Below, piece by piece: positions 17,914 through 26,606 of a stretch of DNA of 64,000 nucleotides. Location: positions 690,651 through 754,650 of the forward strand of contig NZ_SLVP01000002.1 of NCBI RefSeq assembly GCF_004345425.1, given 5' to 3'. Below the pieces are notes generated by a model that searched no databases, had not been told where the DNA came from, and was given only the letters and a program-made list of their open reading frames with translations. Numbering within the stretch: the first letter of the stretch is position 1; every line of letters begins with the position of its first letter. A program made the translations under genes and the position numbers. Source of the DNA: Paenibacillus sp. BK033. GTDB taxonomy: Bacteria; Bacillota; Bacilli; Paenibacillales; Paenibacillaceae.

Positions 17914-19651
17914 ATTGGCTTCCCTCCTCTTGAATCGCATGGAGCTCGGCGTAAGGTCCAGGTTTCGCAAGCAGCTCCTCGTGCTTGCCCCGCTGAACAA
18001 TCTTCCCTTCATCCAACACGATGATGAGATCCGCATGCTTCAAAGCGCTGAGCCGGTGCGCGATAATAATGGTTGTTTTTCCTTGACGCTCCTGCTGGAT
18101 CGTGTGCACAATCTCGGATTCGGTTACCGCGTCAACGGCGCTGACGCTGTCATCTAGTATCATGAGAGGCGCCCGCATGATAAAGCCGCGCGCCAGGCTT
18201 GTTCGCTGGCGCTGCCCGCCGGATAACGTGACGCCCCTCTCTCCCAGCTTCGTCCCGAAGCCTTCGGGGAACTCGGCAATATTGTCGTAAATCCGCGCTT
18301 GCTTGGCAGCCGCATGAATCTCGCCCTGACCGGCCTGCCGCCGCGCAAAAGCAATATTCTCGCCAATCGTGGTGCTGAACAGGAAGCCGTCCTGCGGGAC
18401 ATAAGCAATCTGCGTGCGCAGGCTCTCAAGCGTGACCTCCCGTATATCCGCAGAACCGATGCGGATCGCATCCGCCGGCGGATCATACACCCGGAGCAGC
18501 TGCTTGACGAGCGTTGTTTTGCCGCTGCCCGTACGCCCTACAATGCCAAGCGTCATCCCGGGTTGAATAACAAGATCGATATGCTGCAGCGAAGGCTGTG
18601 AAGCTCCGGGATAAGTAAAGGTCAGATCCTGTATTCGAATCGGACTTGCCGAGAGATCAATCGTTGTCGCATGATCGGTCTCCACAATATCCGGCTGAAC
18701 CGCGATTAATTCGTTAAGCCGCTGCAAGGATGCGCGCGACCGCTGAACCGTATTGATAACGTTGCCAATTTGCTGCAGCGGGTTCATCAGCATCCGTACG
18801 TACAGCGTCAGCGCAACGAAATTACCAATCGATATATCGCCTTTTATCGTTAAGTAACCGCCGTAGGCTAGGGATACAATGAGTGACAGATTGCCAAGAA
18901 AAGGGACCGTTGCCTGGAACAGCGAGCTGATCCGTACAAGCGACAGCTGGTTAGTCTTGATCCGATCGACCTTGGCGCCAAACCGCTCAACCATAATCGG
19001 CTCCACCGCGAACTTCTTCGTTACGCGAATGCCGCCAAACTGTTCCTCCGCCGACTCCGTCATTGTGCCAAGCGCCTCCTGCACTTTGCGGGAACGTTGA
19101 CGGATAACCGGGCCAATCTTGATGACGATCCAAGGAATGAAGATAAGCGGCCCCACGGAAGCAGCGATGAGATAGAGCGGAATGTCGCTAAGAATCATCG
19201 CCCCGACGCAGGAGACGAGCAGCATGGAGGCCATAGCCGTCTGGTTGATGCCCATGGAGATGGATTCCCGGACGCCGGTTACGTCGTTCATGAAGTAGTT
19301 GAGCATTTTGCCGACGCCGTTCTTCGAATAGTAATGCTCGCTAAGACCGGAAAAATGAGTAAATAGACGACGACGGGTCATGTATTCGAACAACCGTCCG
19401 ACATACATGACCAGGTATTGACCGTATCCTCCCAGCAGGGCGTATCCCGCTCCAATCAGAACAAGCAACAAGCTGAAATGCGCAACATCCTGGGTACCAA
19501 GCGCTCCCCCCTTCAGCTTATCCGTAAAGTCCCCAAGCACCTTCGGAAAATAAGCGAATACGATACTGGCTGCCGCATGAAGGGTGAACGATCCGAGATA
19601 AATGGGCCAGGTCTGCCTGAAATACGGTTTTAACACGCCTTCTGATTTCAA
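17897..19651 (-). CDS. Heterodimeric ABC exporter subunit with degenerate site, YheI/BmrC-like
   Basis: 584 residues: six membrane helices, then an ATPase with Walker A GRTGSGKTT and signature LSGGQRQRTSLAR. Walker B reads MILDDSVSAVD, with Asp where the catalytic Glu should be. This substitution marks the non-hydrolysing site of heterodimeric exporters such as BmrC and TM287, so the two genes clearly make one transporter. Its start overlaps the stop of the upstream small gene by 4 bases. Confidence 0.93.
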   Translation of the reverse strand: MKSEGVLKPYFRQTWPIYLGSFTLHAAASIVFAYFPKVLGDFTDKLKGGALGTQDVAHFSLLLVLIGAGYALLGGYGQYLVMYVGRLFEYMTRRRLFTHFSGLSEHYYSKNGVGKMLNYFMNDVTGVRESISMGINQTAMASMLLVSCVGAMILSDIPLYLIAASVGPLIFIPWIVIKIGPVIRQRSRKVQEALGTMTESAEEQFGGIRVTKKFAVEPIMVERFGAKVDRIKTNQLSLVRISSLFQATVPFLGNLSLIVSLAYGGYLTIKGDISIGNFVALTLYVRMLMNPLQQIGNVINTVQRSRASLQRLNELIAVQPDIVETDHATTIDLSASPIRIQDLTFTYPGASQPSLQHIDLVIQPGMTLGIVGRTGSGKTTLVKQLLRVYDPPADAIRIGSADIREVTLESLRTQIAYVPQDGFLFSTTIGENIAFARRQAGQGEIHAAAKQARIYDNIAEFPEGFGTKLGERGVTLSGGQRQRTSLARGFIMRAPLMILDDSVSAVDAVTESEIVHTIQQERQGKTTIIIAHRLSALKHADLIIVLDEGKIVQRGKHEELLAKPGPYAELHAIQEEGSQYADSR

Positions 19652-19989
19652 GACTCATCACTTCCATTAGTGGATTCGGAGCTGCTCTCTTCCCCAGCCG
19701 TTGCTTCTACGGAAGGAATGTCTTCCTCGGGCAGCTCGTGCAGCTGAAATACGTGAATAAACTCTTCCATAATGGCTTCCGTCGCCTTCAATTCGCCGCT
19801 GATCACCGGTTTAATCGCTTCGAAAGCCGGATCATCCAGCTGACGCTGCAGTGTTGCGCGGGTAATCGTAAGCTTCTCCAGAAAAGCAAGCGCTCTTCCC
19901 CGCCGGAACGTTTGCGCCTTGCCCCCGTCCCGATTCTTGCACTCCTCCTTGAAGGGATGCCTGCCTCGGTGACCTTGCCCGTTACGCAT
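19648..19989 (-). CDS. Small protein preceding the ABC exporter, unknown function
   Basis: 113 residues: a basic, His/Gly/Arg-rich N-terminus (1-30), a helical core (FRRGRALAFLEKLTITRATL, then a helix with EAIMEEFIHVFQLHE), and a Glu/Ser-rich acidic tail. It is translationally coupled (4-base overlap) to the exporter and has an AAAGGAGG site. I do not recognise a DNA-binding fold, but its place directly behind a palindromic operator array makes a regulator or accessory role plausible. Similar small proteins seem to precede such exporters in other Paenibacillus, from memory only. Confidence 0.7.
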   Translation of the reverse strand: MRNGQGHRGRHPFKEECKNRDGGKAQTFRRGRALAFLEKLTITRATLQRQLDDPAFEAIKPVISGELKATEAIMEEFIHVFQLHELPEEDIPSVEATAGEESSSESTNGSDES

Positions 19990-20012
19990 ATGTCTATGCC
20001 TCCTTTATTTAA

Positions 20013-20058
20013 TGTATACGTTCGTATACACATCTCTTTATGTATACAAATGTATACG
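20013..20058 (-). promoter_or_regulatory. Four phased GTATAC boxes upstream of the ABC exporter operon
   Basis: GTATAC occurs at 20014-20019, 20024-20029, 20042-20047 and 20052-20057. Within each pair the spacing is exactly 10 bp, one helical turn. The first pair is an 18-bp dyad TGTATACG-TT-CGTATACA. The array lies 25-70 bp upstream of the small gene start and so overlaps or abuts the promoter. A dimeric repressor such as a TetR- or PadR-type protein is the simplest binder, but none is encoded next to it. Confidence 0.7.
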
Positions 20059-20119
20059 CATCCCAAAAGACTGTCAAGTTATAATTTTCAAATAATTAAC
20101 AATCGATTCGCTGCAAGCG

Positions 20120-20162
20120 CAAAAAAAGCGCCATCCAGGTTTGAAATCCCGGATGGCGCTTA
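20120..20162 (-). terminator. Terminator of the EamA gene
   Basis: AAGCGCCATCC pairs with GGATGGCGCTT, with seven T following on the minus strand, 14 bp beyond the stop codon at 20176. Confidence 0.9.
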
Positions 20163-20175
20163 GCCGTTTATTTCC

Positions 20176-21093
20176 TTAAGCGATTAACCGCAAGAACAGT
20201 ATGCCGCCAAACGCGCATGCCATCCCGGTTATTTCAAGCCGCGTGAAGCTCTCTTTCACCACAAACCGGGTATAGAGAAGAACGATGAGCACATTCAAAG
20301 CGGTGACTGCGGACACAAGCCCTGCTTTGCCATGATCAAAGGCCGTTACAATCATCATCATGCCTGCCGCGTTGGTAGTGCCAACCAGCATCCCGGTCAA
20401 GAAGGTACGGCGTTCGCTCCACCTTATGCCCGGATCCCGGCCATCCTCGGCGGCAGCTGACACGGTTGCTTCGGCTGTTGCCGCAGCCAGGCTGTATCTC
20501 CTGCCGGCCAGCCGGTCCTTCAGCCACCAAATGCCGTAGCAAAGGGAGCCGGAGGCAAACATAAAGAACAGCGTAGGAAACAACGGCGCCTCAAGCTTGG
20601 TAGACCAGGAGCCGGACAGGTCATTGCAGGCGAACATGACGAGAGACAGAAGCCCCCACTGCGCGCCTTGAAGATTTTTCAGCGACAAATCATTCGAATA
20701 ACGCACAAGCAATATCCCCGCCACAATAACAACAAAAGCAGCCAGCTGGGTATACTTCAGCGCCTCTCCCCACATCACGTACGCGCCTATCACAACCAGT
20801 ACGGCCGGAAGTGCCGTAATGATCGCGACGAGCGAGGCTTTGCCGACGGCAAAGCCCTTGAACATGCTGGCATTCGCCACAAACGAGAACACGCCCATCT
20901 GAATGCCGACAAGAGCGGCGGACGTCCAAGGCTGACCGGACAACAGTGCCGTTACGCCGCAAATGATAGCCCCCATCGAGAACGCGCCGCATAGCAGCAC
21001 GGTCCGGCTTAACGGAAGCTGGCTCGTATAGTGGTATAATATCCCCCTCAATCCGAAACATAGGGCAGCAAGCCCTGCAAATACAATCCACAT
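20176..21093 (-). CDS. EamA/DMT-family transporter with a linker insertion
   Basis: 305 residues and about ten membrane helices in two EamA repeats, as in drug/metabolite transporters of the inner membrane. The two halves are joined by an unusual hydrophilic Ala/Glu-rich segment (about 198-225) containing GRDPGIRWSERR. The GKAGLVSAVTALNVLIVLLY region of the second half is typical of the family. Substrate unknown. It is divergent from the riboswitch-controlled exporter operon. AAGGGGAT precedes the start at a slightly long distance. Confidence 0.88.
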   Translation of the reverse strand: MWIVFAGLAALCFGLRGILYHYTSQLPLSRTVLLCGAFSMGAIICGVTALLSGQPWTSAALVGIQMGVFSFVANASMFKGFAVGKASLVAIITALPAVLVVIGAYVMWGEALKYTQLAAFVVIVAGILLVRYSNDLSLKNLQGAQWGLLSLVMFACNDLSGSWSTKLEAPLFPTLFFMFASGSLCYGIWWLKDRLAGRRYSLAAATAEATVSAAAEDGRDPGIRWSERRTFLTGMLVGTTNAAGMMMIVTAFDHGKAGLVSAVTALNVLIVLLYTRFVVKESFTRLEITGMACAFGGILFLRLIA

Positions 21094-21232
21094 GACGTAA
21101 ACGATCCCCTTCCCATTCTTCTAATCTTAGTCAGGAATCCGCGGCGTGGCAATGCTCTCGCAGGATAAAATTTCGCAAGCAAAAAGCTGTTGCCAGACCT
21201 AACGTATCATGTTAATATGTGGAAAACGTTTT

Positions 21233-21392
21233 TCGGAAGGGCTTCTAGGGATCCGACTCCATCAGGATGGCGAACCAAGCGAAGCCGGCTTGCGCGGGTA
21301 GACGCCAAGCTACACCGTGAGGAATAAAAGACCTTCGGAAAGTTCCGCCTGCAAGACTAGGGCGAGACTTTGCGGAGGTCTTTCCTTTTTTT
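21233..21392 (+). ncRNA. ykkC-family riboswitch with overlapping intrinsic terminator
   Basis: The leader has the conserved 5' element CTAGGG-TCCG (21245-21255), the internal GAACCAAGCGAAG segment (21272-21284) and the 3' core ACACCGTGAGG-AATAAAAG-ACC (21312-21333), matching the ykkC aptamer layout. AAAGACCTTCG (21327-21337), part of the conserved core, is complementary to CGGAGGTCTTT (21373-21383), which is followed by CCTTTTTTT. Aptamer folding would therefore break the terminator and switch expression on. The GAGCG-like rather than GAGAG internal motif resembles subtype 2 (ppGpp/PRPP-type) more than guanidine-I; the ligand is not certain. Controls the ABC-2 operon from 21421. Confidence 0.78.
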
Positions 21393-21420
21393 GCAGGAAA
21401 CAAACAAAGGGGTGTGTAAC

Positions 21421-22419
21421 GTGAGGTCGATTGAGGTTGAACAATTGGAGAAGACATTTCAAGTCAAGAAAAAGCAAGCCGGATTTGCGGGCAGTCTCAA
21501 GTCGTTGATTAAGCCGCATTATACGGATAAAGCCGCGGTTGAAGGCATTACGTTCTCCGCCGAGCAAGGAGAGACGGTCGCTTTCCTCGGGCCCAACGGA
21601 GCGGGCAAATCAACAACGATCAAAATGTTGACCGGCATTCTTCATCCAACCTCCGGAAAAGCGGAAGTGCTGGGCTGTTGTCCGTGGACGGAACGGGCAA
21701 AGCTGGCTTACCGCATCGGCTCCGTATTCGGACAGAAGTCGCAGCTGTGGTACCATCTCCCGCCGCTGGATACGTTCGAGCTGATGAGCCGGATTTACGA
21801 GCTCCGCCGGGAGGAATACAAGGCGCGTCGCGACGATCTGATCGAGCGCTTCGAGCTTGGCCCTTACTTGCATACGCCCGTTAGGAAGTTGTCCCTCGGT
21901 GAACGGATGCGCTGCGAGATAGCCGCTTCTCTCCTTCACCGTCCGCAAGCCTTGTTCCTCGACGAGCCGACGATTGGGCTGGACGCAGTCGTCAAGCAAC
22001 GGATCCGGGAGCTGATTCTGGAGATGAACCGCGAAGAAGGCACGACGATCTTTCTTACTTCGCATGACGCCGGCGATGTCGAGAAGCTATGCGACCGCGC
22101 GATTGTGATTAATCATGGAGGACTCGTATTTGACGGACGGGTCGACTTCATGAAGCAGCAGTTCCTGACGCATAAGACGGTTCAGCTCCTGCTGGAGGAC
22201 GATCCGGGGCCTATGGCGCTGGAAGGCGTTGAGGTGCTGAGCCGGGATGGATCGCGCTTGACGCTTAGCGTGGACACCGGACTTACAACGATCGAATCCG
22301 TTCTGTCCGCCTTGATGGCGGGCCACCGCATCGTCGATATGACCGTTCAGGATCCGCCGATGGAGGATATTATTACAAGGATGTACGGGACGTTTCAGGC
22401 AAAGGAGGCGGCGGGATGA
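21421..22419 (+). CDS. ABC-2 exporter ATPase (COG4586/NatA-like)
   Basis: 332 residues from GTG 21421, with AAAGGGG 8 bases upstream; the open frame continues upstream into the riboswitch terminator and is not used. Walker A is GPNGAGKST, the signature LSLGERMRCEIAASLL and Walker B ALFLDEPTIGLD. The C-terminal 80 residues form the regulatory extension common in this group. Drives a two-permease exporter encoded by the next two genes. An ON-type riboswitch leader precedes it. Confidence 0.92.
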   Translation: MRSIEVEQLEKTFQVKKKQAGFAGSLKSLIKPHYTDKAAVEGITFSAEQGETVAFLGPNGAGKSTTIKMLTGILHPTSGKAEVLGCCPWTERAKLAYRIGSVFGQKSQLWYHLPPLDTFELMSRIYELRREEYKARRDDLIERFELGPYLHTPVRKLSLGERMRCEIAASLLHRPQALFLDEPTIGLDAVVKQRIRELILEMNREEGTTIFLTSHDAGDVEKLCDRAIVINHGGLVFDGRVDFMKQQFLTHKTVQLLLEDDPGPMALEGVEVLSRDGSRLTLSVDTGLTTIESVLSALMAGHRIVDMTVQDPPMEDIITRMYGTFQAKEAAG

Positions 22420-23219
22420 TCAGCTTAACGAAGCCGGCGAAATATGTGTTTATCGGTAAAATTACGCTGCGCAGCCAGCTGGCCTACGTGGTTGATTTTC
22501 TGATCCGATCCGTGTTTTTGCTGCTGATCTTATATATTTTCATGCAGTTATGGCAAACGACGTTTGCGGGAGAAGGAACCGCAACGATTAACGGCTATAG
22601 CTTTAAGCAGATGATGTGGTATCTCGTCTTTACCGAATCCATGGTGCTCGCAACTCCAAGCCTCAGCACACGGATCGAAGAGGAAGTGAAAAGCGGCGAC
22701 GTTGCCTTTAAGCTCATCCGGCCGATCAGCTTCCTTGCTTTCCATTATGCCGAATATATGAGCGAGGTAGCTATCCGTTATGTCATCAATCTGATACTAG
22801 GCTCTGCGATTGGCTTGCTGCTTGTCGGTCCTTTGCCTGCAGGCATTGGCCTCGCCTGGCTTCCGATCATGGCGCTTGGCGGCTTCACCGTAAACTTTAT
22901 GCTCGGCATGCTTGTTGCCCTTAGCGCTTTTTGGGTGGAGGAAACTCGCGGGCTCGAATTCGTGTATAACAAAATTTTGTTTACCATAGGCGGGATGCTG
23001 ATGCCGTTAGAGCTGTTTCCGGAGAGCCTGCAGCGAATCGGTCACTGGCTGCCTTTTCAGACCGTCGTTTATTTTCCGGCCCGTACGGCGGTTGGCATGC
23101 ATCTTGATCAGATCTCTCGAGCCCTTGCCGTGCAGTGGCTGTGGGTTGTCCTTATTGGAGTGATGGTATGGCTGTTATACCGGATGGGGGTGCGGAAGCT
23201 CAATGTTAATGGCGGATGA
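22416..23219 (+). CDS. ABC-2 family permease (DUF990-type, first subunit)
   Basis: 267 residues with six predicted membrane segments and the conserved amphipathic stretch TPSLSTRIEEEVKSGDVAFKL of COG4587 permeases. ATG overlaps the ATPase stop by 4 bases, so the genes are coupled. It forms a heterodimeric channel with the next product. Substrate of this exporter family is unknown. Confidence 0.9.
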   Translation: MISLTKPAKYVFIGKITLRSQLAYVVDFLIRSVFLLLILYIFMQLWQTTFAGEGTATINGYSFKQMMWYLVFTESMVLATPSLSTRIEEEVKSGDVAFKLIRPISFLAFHYAEYMSEVAIRYVINLILGSAIGLLLVGPLPAGIGLAWLPIMALGGFTVNFMLGMLVALSAFWVEETRGLEFVYNKILFTIGGMLMPLELFPESLQRIGHWLPFQTVVYFPARTAVGMHLDQISRALAVQWLWVVLIGVMVWLLYRMGVRKLNVNGG

Positions 23220-24048
23220 CAAGTCGTATACGGGCATATCCGAACATGACCAGCCGGGCAGGCTTAAGCGCCTGCTTCGGTTCACGTCGGCAAGCTGGAG
23301 GCTTAACCTGGCAGGTGCCATGGAATTCCGGTTCAGCTTCCTTCTGACGGTTGGATCCATGATCGTAAATAATATCGTCTGGATTATATTCTGGGGCATG
23401 TACTTCAAACGCTTCCCGGTCCTCAATGGCTGGACGCTTCAGGATGTGATGATGATGTGGGCGGCAGCGTCGGGCGGATTCGGAATCATGTCCGTTTTCT
23501 TCGGCAACGCAACCCGGCTTGCCAATCTGATTGCTACCGGGCAGCTGGACGTCTACCTGGCTCAGCCTAAGCCGGTGCTTCTGAACGTCCTCATCAGCCG
23601 AATGTCGGTGAGCGCGATCGGCGATCTGCTATTTGCCGTATTCATCTTTATAGGGTTTGGCGACGTCTCGCCGGTTGGAATCGTTAAATTTACGGCAGCC
23701 CTGCTAATTTCCGGCATGATCTTTATTTTCTTCTGCGTGATTGCCGGCTGTCTTTCGTTCTGGCTTGGCAATACGGAAGGATTAAGCTTTCAGCTGTTTA
23801 ACGCGCTGCTCGTCTTTGCCACTTACCCCACGGCTATATTCAAAGGATTCGGCCGGCTTGTCTTGTTCACCGTTATTCCTGCCGGCTTCATCAGCAGCAT
23901 GCCGGTATCGTTCATTCGCGAGATGGACCTCCCCTTCTTGTACGGAGCATTAGGCATGACAGCCTTATTGACCGCCGGAGGGATCCTGCTCTTTTACCGA
24001 GGCTTACGAAGATATACATCCGGCAATATGATGGGGTTACGGCGGTAA
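23203..24048 (+). CDS. ABC-2 family permease (DUF990-type, second subunit)
   Basis: 281 residues, six membrane segments, with the ATRLANLIATGQLDVYLAQP stretch that mirrors the equivalent region of the first permease and is typical of COG3694. It overlaps the previous gene by 17 bases; ATG 23209 is an alternative start with better ribosome-binding-site spacing. Last gene of the riboswitch-controlled operon. Confidence 0.9.
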   Translation: MLMADDKSYTGISEHDQPGRLKRLLRFTSASWRLNLAGAMEFRFSFLLTVGSMIVNNIVWIIFWGMYFKRFPVLNGWTLQDVMMMWAAASGGFGIMSVFFGNATRLANLIATGQLDVYLAQPKPVLLNVLISRMSVSAIGDLLFAVFIFIGFGDVSPVGIVKFTAALLISGMIFIFFCVIAGCLSFWLGNTEGLSFQLFNALLVFATYPTAIFKGFGRLVLFTVIPAGFISSMPVSFIREMDLPFLYGALGMTALLTAGGILLFYRGLRRYTSGNMMGLRR

Positions 24049-24058
24049 CCTAGTTAAA

Positions 24059-24107
24059 GCAAAAAGATCGAACCCCAGAACAAGCGGGGTTCGATCTTTT
24101 TGCTTTA
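24059..24107. terminator. Long bidirectional terminator
   Basis: A near-perfect stem of about 19 bp (AGCAAAAAGATCGAACCCC with its complement) separates the convergent ABC operons and has A/T-rich outer parts on both sides. Confidence 0.93.
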
Positions 24108-25052
24108 AGCTGCCACGTCTCTTCGCGTGAACATCAGCCAGGATACCAGATTAAACGCCAGGAAGTAGACAACAAGCACGCCAATGGAGAAGGACAGCGT
24201 CATTCCGTCCTGAAACGGTCTTCCCTCCAAATACTGCGTCAGATCCGTATTGGCGAATAACAAGTATTTGCTCCACTGATAACGTTGCAGCACCTCTAGC
24301 AATATATTGCCCGCAAACAGAATTCCGATGGAAAATCCGATAGACATCGCGCTGCTGCGGAAAGCCGACGAGATCATAAACGCTATCGTGACGTACATAA
24401 TTGTGGACACGCCATTGAGCATGTACGTTTCCCAGAGATGAAGAAACATATTTTTTTCGGCGGTATGTCCATCCTTTATGCTTACCAAGGGCAAATCCAT
24501 ATCGTGAAAGCCATACAGAATGCCGTTCAGCACGACGGATAGGACGAACAAAGTAAGCAGCAGGACCATGCTGAACAGCAGGATAGAGATATACTTGGAG
24601 ACGAGGATTCTAATTCGGCTGGCCGGGCGTATGAGCAATAGCTTAATGGTTCCGGTTGCGAATTCGCTGGCTACGATATCTCCTGCAATGATGATGGTGA
24701 ATAGAGTGATCAATATCCCTAGATTCGCCGACTCATTAATCCCATCCCAAATCGTTCCTTTTGTCGTCCGGATATTATGCTCAAGATGATAGTCGATGAC
24801 GGCAATCCTATCCTCATAATAAGTACGGTTCCCTTCATTCAGGTCAGAGCTTTTTAAATGATCGCTCCACATTTGCTTCTCTTGCTTCAGCTCGGCTCTC
24901 CAGCCTTCGCCTTGCGCGTCCTTCCCGTCATGCCACATCATGATGTTGCCGAATAGGACAAAGGCAGCCATAAGCCCGATAAGGATCCAGGTTCGCGTCC
25001 TTCTGTAGATTTTCATATTTTCGTTAAGCACTAGGTTAAACAGCCTGCCCAC
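24105..25052 (-). CDS. ABC-2 permease, BcrB-like
   Basis: 315 residues with six membrane segments and a large extracytoplasmic loop (about 40-120) after the first helix. The opening LNENMKIYRRTRTWILIG is typical of Bacillales permeases partnered with BcrA-type ATPases. The GTG start lies inside the end of the ATPase gene (17-base overlap); ATG 25016 is possible but lacks a ribosome binding site. The pair probably exports or extracts a membrane-active compound. Confidence 0.85.
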   Translation of the reverse strand: MGRLFNLVLNENMKIYRRTRTWILIGLMAAFVLFGNIMMWHDGKDAQGEGWRAELKQEKQMWSDHLKSSDLNEGNRTYYEDRIAVIDYHLEHNIRTTKGTIWDGINESANLGILITLFTIIIAGDIVASEFATGTIKLLLIRPASRIRILVSKYISILLFSMVLLLTLFVLSVVLNGILYGFHDMDLPLVSIKDGHTAEKNMFLHLWETYMLNGVSTIMYVTIAFMISSAFRSSAMSIGFSIGILFAGNILLEVLQRYQWSKYLLFANTDLTQYLEGRPFQDGMTLSFSIGVLVVYFLAFNLVSWLMFTRRDVAA

Positions 25053-25968
25053 CTCCCGTTAATTCCAGGAAACCATCCTCCAAGGAACGGCGAACCTTAT
25101 TGACGCCATAAATGCGGATTTGATTCCGGACAAGCTCTTCCAAAATATCCGGTACGCGTTCCCGCTCCACCGTCAACTCGATAAGTCCTTCTTCCGTGAC
25201 GGAGAGCTCCTGCACTCCGGAAACCCGCCTTATAACAGCCATAGCCTGATCCGGCAGATGCGCTTCAATCTGATAGGTTTGGAGCGGAGCGTTCCCTTGG
25301 GTAAAATAATCAATCGGCTTCACGTCAACCAGCTTGCCTCTCTGCAGGATAGCCACGCGGTCGCACATCAGCTCCATCTCCGAGAGCAGATGGCTGGAGA
25401 CAACGACCGTAATGCCTTCCGTGCGTGTCAAATGCCGCAAATAATCGCGCAGCTCGCGAATGCCCTCAGGATCGAGACCGTTTGTAGGCTCATCCAGAAT
25501 CAATAAAGCCGGTCTATGCAGCAAAGCTTGCGCTACGCCAAGCCGCTGACGCATGCCCAGCGAGTACTTTCGGACCTTTTCATGGATGCGGCTTTCCAGC
25601 TTTACAAGCGAGACAACCTCGTCGATCCTCTCCTTGGTCACGCCAGGGATCATGCGGGCATAATGGACAAGGTTGCGGTAGCCGCTCAAATACTTGTACA
25701 TCTCCGGATTTTCCACGATGGCGCCGACATGACGGATGGCCTGTTCGAATTCGGTCTTTATATTTTTCCCCTTGATCAGAATTTGGCCCTTCGTAATCGA
25801 CATCAAGCCCACGATCATGCGGATGGTCGTTGTCTTGCCGGCACCGTTTGGTCCAAGGAAACCGAATATTTCGCCTTCCGGCACGTCAAACGTAAGATCG
25901 TCGATAACGTTTTTTCTTCCGATCCGCTTTGTTACATTCTGCAGACGGATAACAGGTTCGCTGCTCAT
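25036..25968 (-). CDS. ABC transporter ATPase, BcrA-like
   Basis: 310 residues from ATG 25968, which has GGGAGG upstream; the longer open frame to 26046 begins with TTG inside the promoter region. Walker A GPNGAGKTT, signature YSLGMRQRLGVAQALL, Walker B LLILDEPTNGLDPEG. The C-terminal extension is typical of lantibiotic/bacitracin-type and Na+ efflux ATPases. First gene of a two-gene operon; inverted repeats lie in its promoter region. Confidence 0.92.
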   Translation of the reverse strand: MSSEPVIRLQNVTKRIGRKNVIDDLTFDVPEGEIFGFLGPNGAGKTTTIRMIVGLMSITKGQILIKGKNIKTEFEQAIRHVGAIVENPEMYKYLSGYRNLVHYARMIPGVTKERIDEVVSLVKLESRIHEKVRKYSLGMRQRLGVAQALLHRPALLILDEPTNGLDPEGIRELRDYLRHLTRTEGITVVVSSHLLSEMELMCDRVAILQRGKLVDVKPIDYFTQGNAPLQTYQIEAHLPDQAMAVIRRVSGVQELSVTEEGLIELTVERERVPDILEELVRNQIRIYGVNKVRRSLEDGFLELTGGGQAV

Positions 25969-25990
25969 TGATTTAATAGCCTCCCAAACA

Positions 25991-26036
25991 ATAAATATCG
26001 CATCGATAATCGTTTTGATAATATCACGGTATTTAT
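25991..26036 (-). promoter_or_regulatory. Inverted repeat upstream of the BcrA-like operon
   Basis: ATAAATATCG (25991-26000) is repeated inverted as CGGTATTTAT (26027-26036), 9 of 10 positions matching. The 26-bp spacer contains two further ATAAT-type half sites (CGATAAT, TGATAAT). The position 20-70 bp upstream of the ATG suits an operator. Regulators of the GntR/YtrA family often control such operons, but none is encoded next to it. Confidence 0.45.
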
Positions 26037-26106
26037 CGTTTTGCAATAAATTATTATTTCATTTAAATACGTTTTTGTTGTTAGAAACAATTCATCCCTC
26101 TAAATG

Positions 26107-26157
26107 CGAAAAGCCCGGACTCTCTCCGACAAGCTTGGAAAGAACCCGGGCTTTTCT
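26107..26157. terminator. Terminator of the DUF3817 gene
   Basis: GAAAAGCCCGG pairs with CCGGGCTTTTC around a 28-base loop, 10 bp past the stop at 26167. Both sides are A/T-rich. Confidence 0.75.
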
Positions 26158-26166
26158 CACGCCATG

Positions 26167-26457
26167 CTAAGCATTAGCTTTTAATCTTCGTTCCAGAACA
26201 AACGGACCAAACGGCAAAAAGGCGGCCAGAACCGCTCCCGCAATGCGGATAATCTTCCACTTGAACAGAACCGCCATCACCGCAATCGCTACCAAATAAA
26301 CAGAGAATAAGAACCCGTGAATACCGCCCGTTACCGCAACGGCCTCCGGACTATCGAACATGTATTTCAAAGGCATCGCTATTCCCAATAGGACTAGAAA
26401 CGAGATTGCTTCCAAATAGCTGATCCAGCGAAACCATGTCCGGACGGATTGCTCCAT
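26167..26457 (-). CDS. DUF3817 membrane protein (YdzA-like)
   Basis: 96 residues from ATG 26457, with AAAGGAAG upstream; a GTG two codons earlier is too close to that site. It has three membrane segments and the DUF3817 signature FRWISYLEAISFLVLLGIAMPLKY at the start, with GGIHGFLFSVYLV in the middle and PFGPFVLERRL at the end. Integral membrane protein of unknown role. Monocistronic. Confidence 0.88.
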   Translation of the reverse strand: MEQSVRTWFRWISYLEAISFLVLLGIAMPLKYMFDSPEAVAVTGGIHGFLFSVYLVAIAVMAVLFKWKIIRIAGAVLAAFLPFGPFVLERRLKANA

Positions 26458-26559
26458 TCGCACACTTCCTTTCTCCTTTTCGATAGAATCTATTACGTAT
26501 CACGCCTACTCTTCGTTTCTCTCGTTTATCGCAAATTCGTGTCCATTCGATGACCAAAG

Positions 26560-26603
26560 AAAAAAGACGGCTCCCAAAGCGAAAGACTTTGAGAACCGCC
26601 TTC
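26560..26603 (-). terminator. Terminator of the second EamA gene
   Basis: GGCGGTTCTCAAAG pairs with CTTTGGGAGCCGTC, followed by TTTTTT on the minus strand, starting just beyond the stop at 26607. Confidence 0.88.
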
Positions 26604-26606
26604 TCC

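Noticed and set aside
17914..18036. N-terminal extension of the BmrD-like gene
   Set aside because: It would overlap the partner gene by 140 bases and lacks a ribosome binding site; ATG 17913 has an excellent one.
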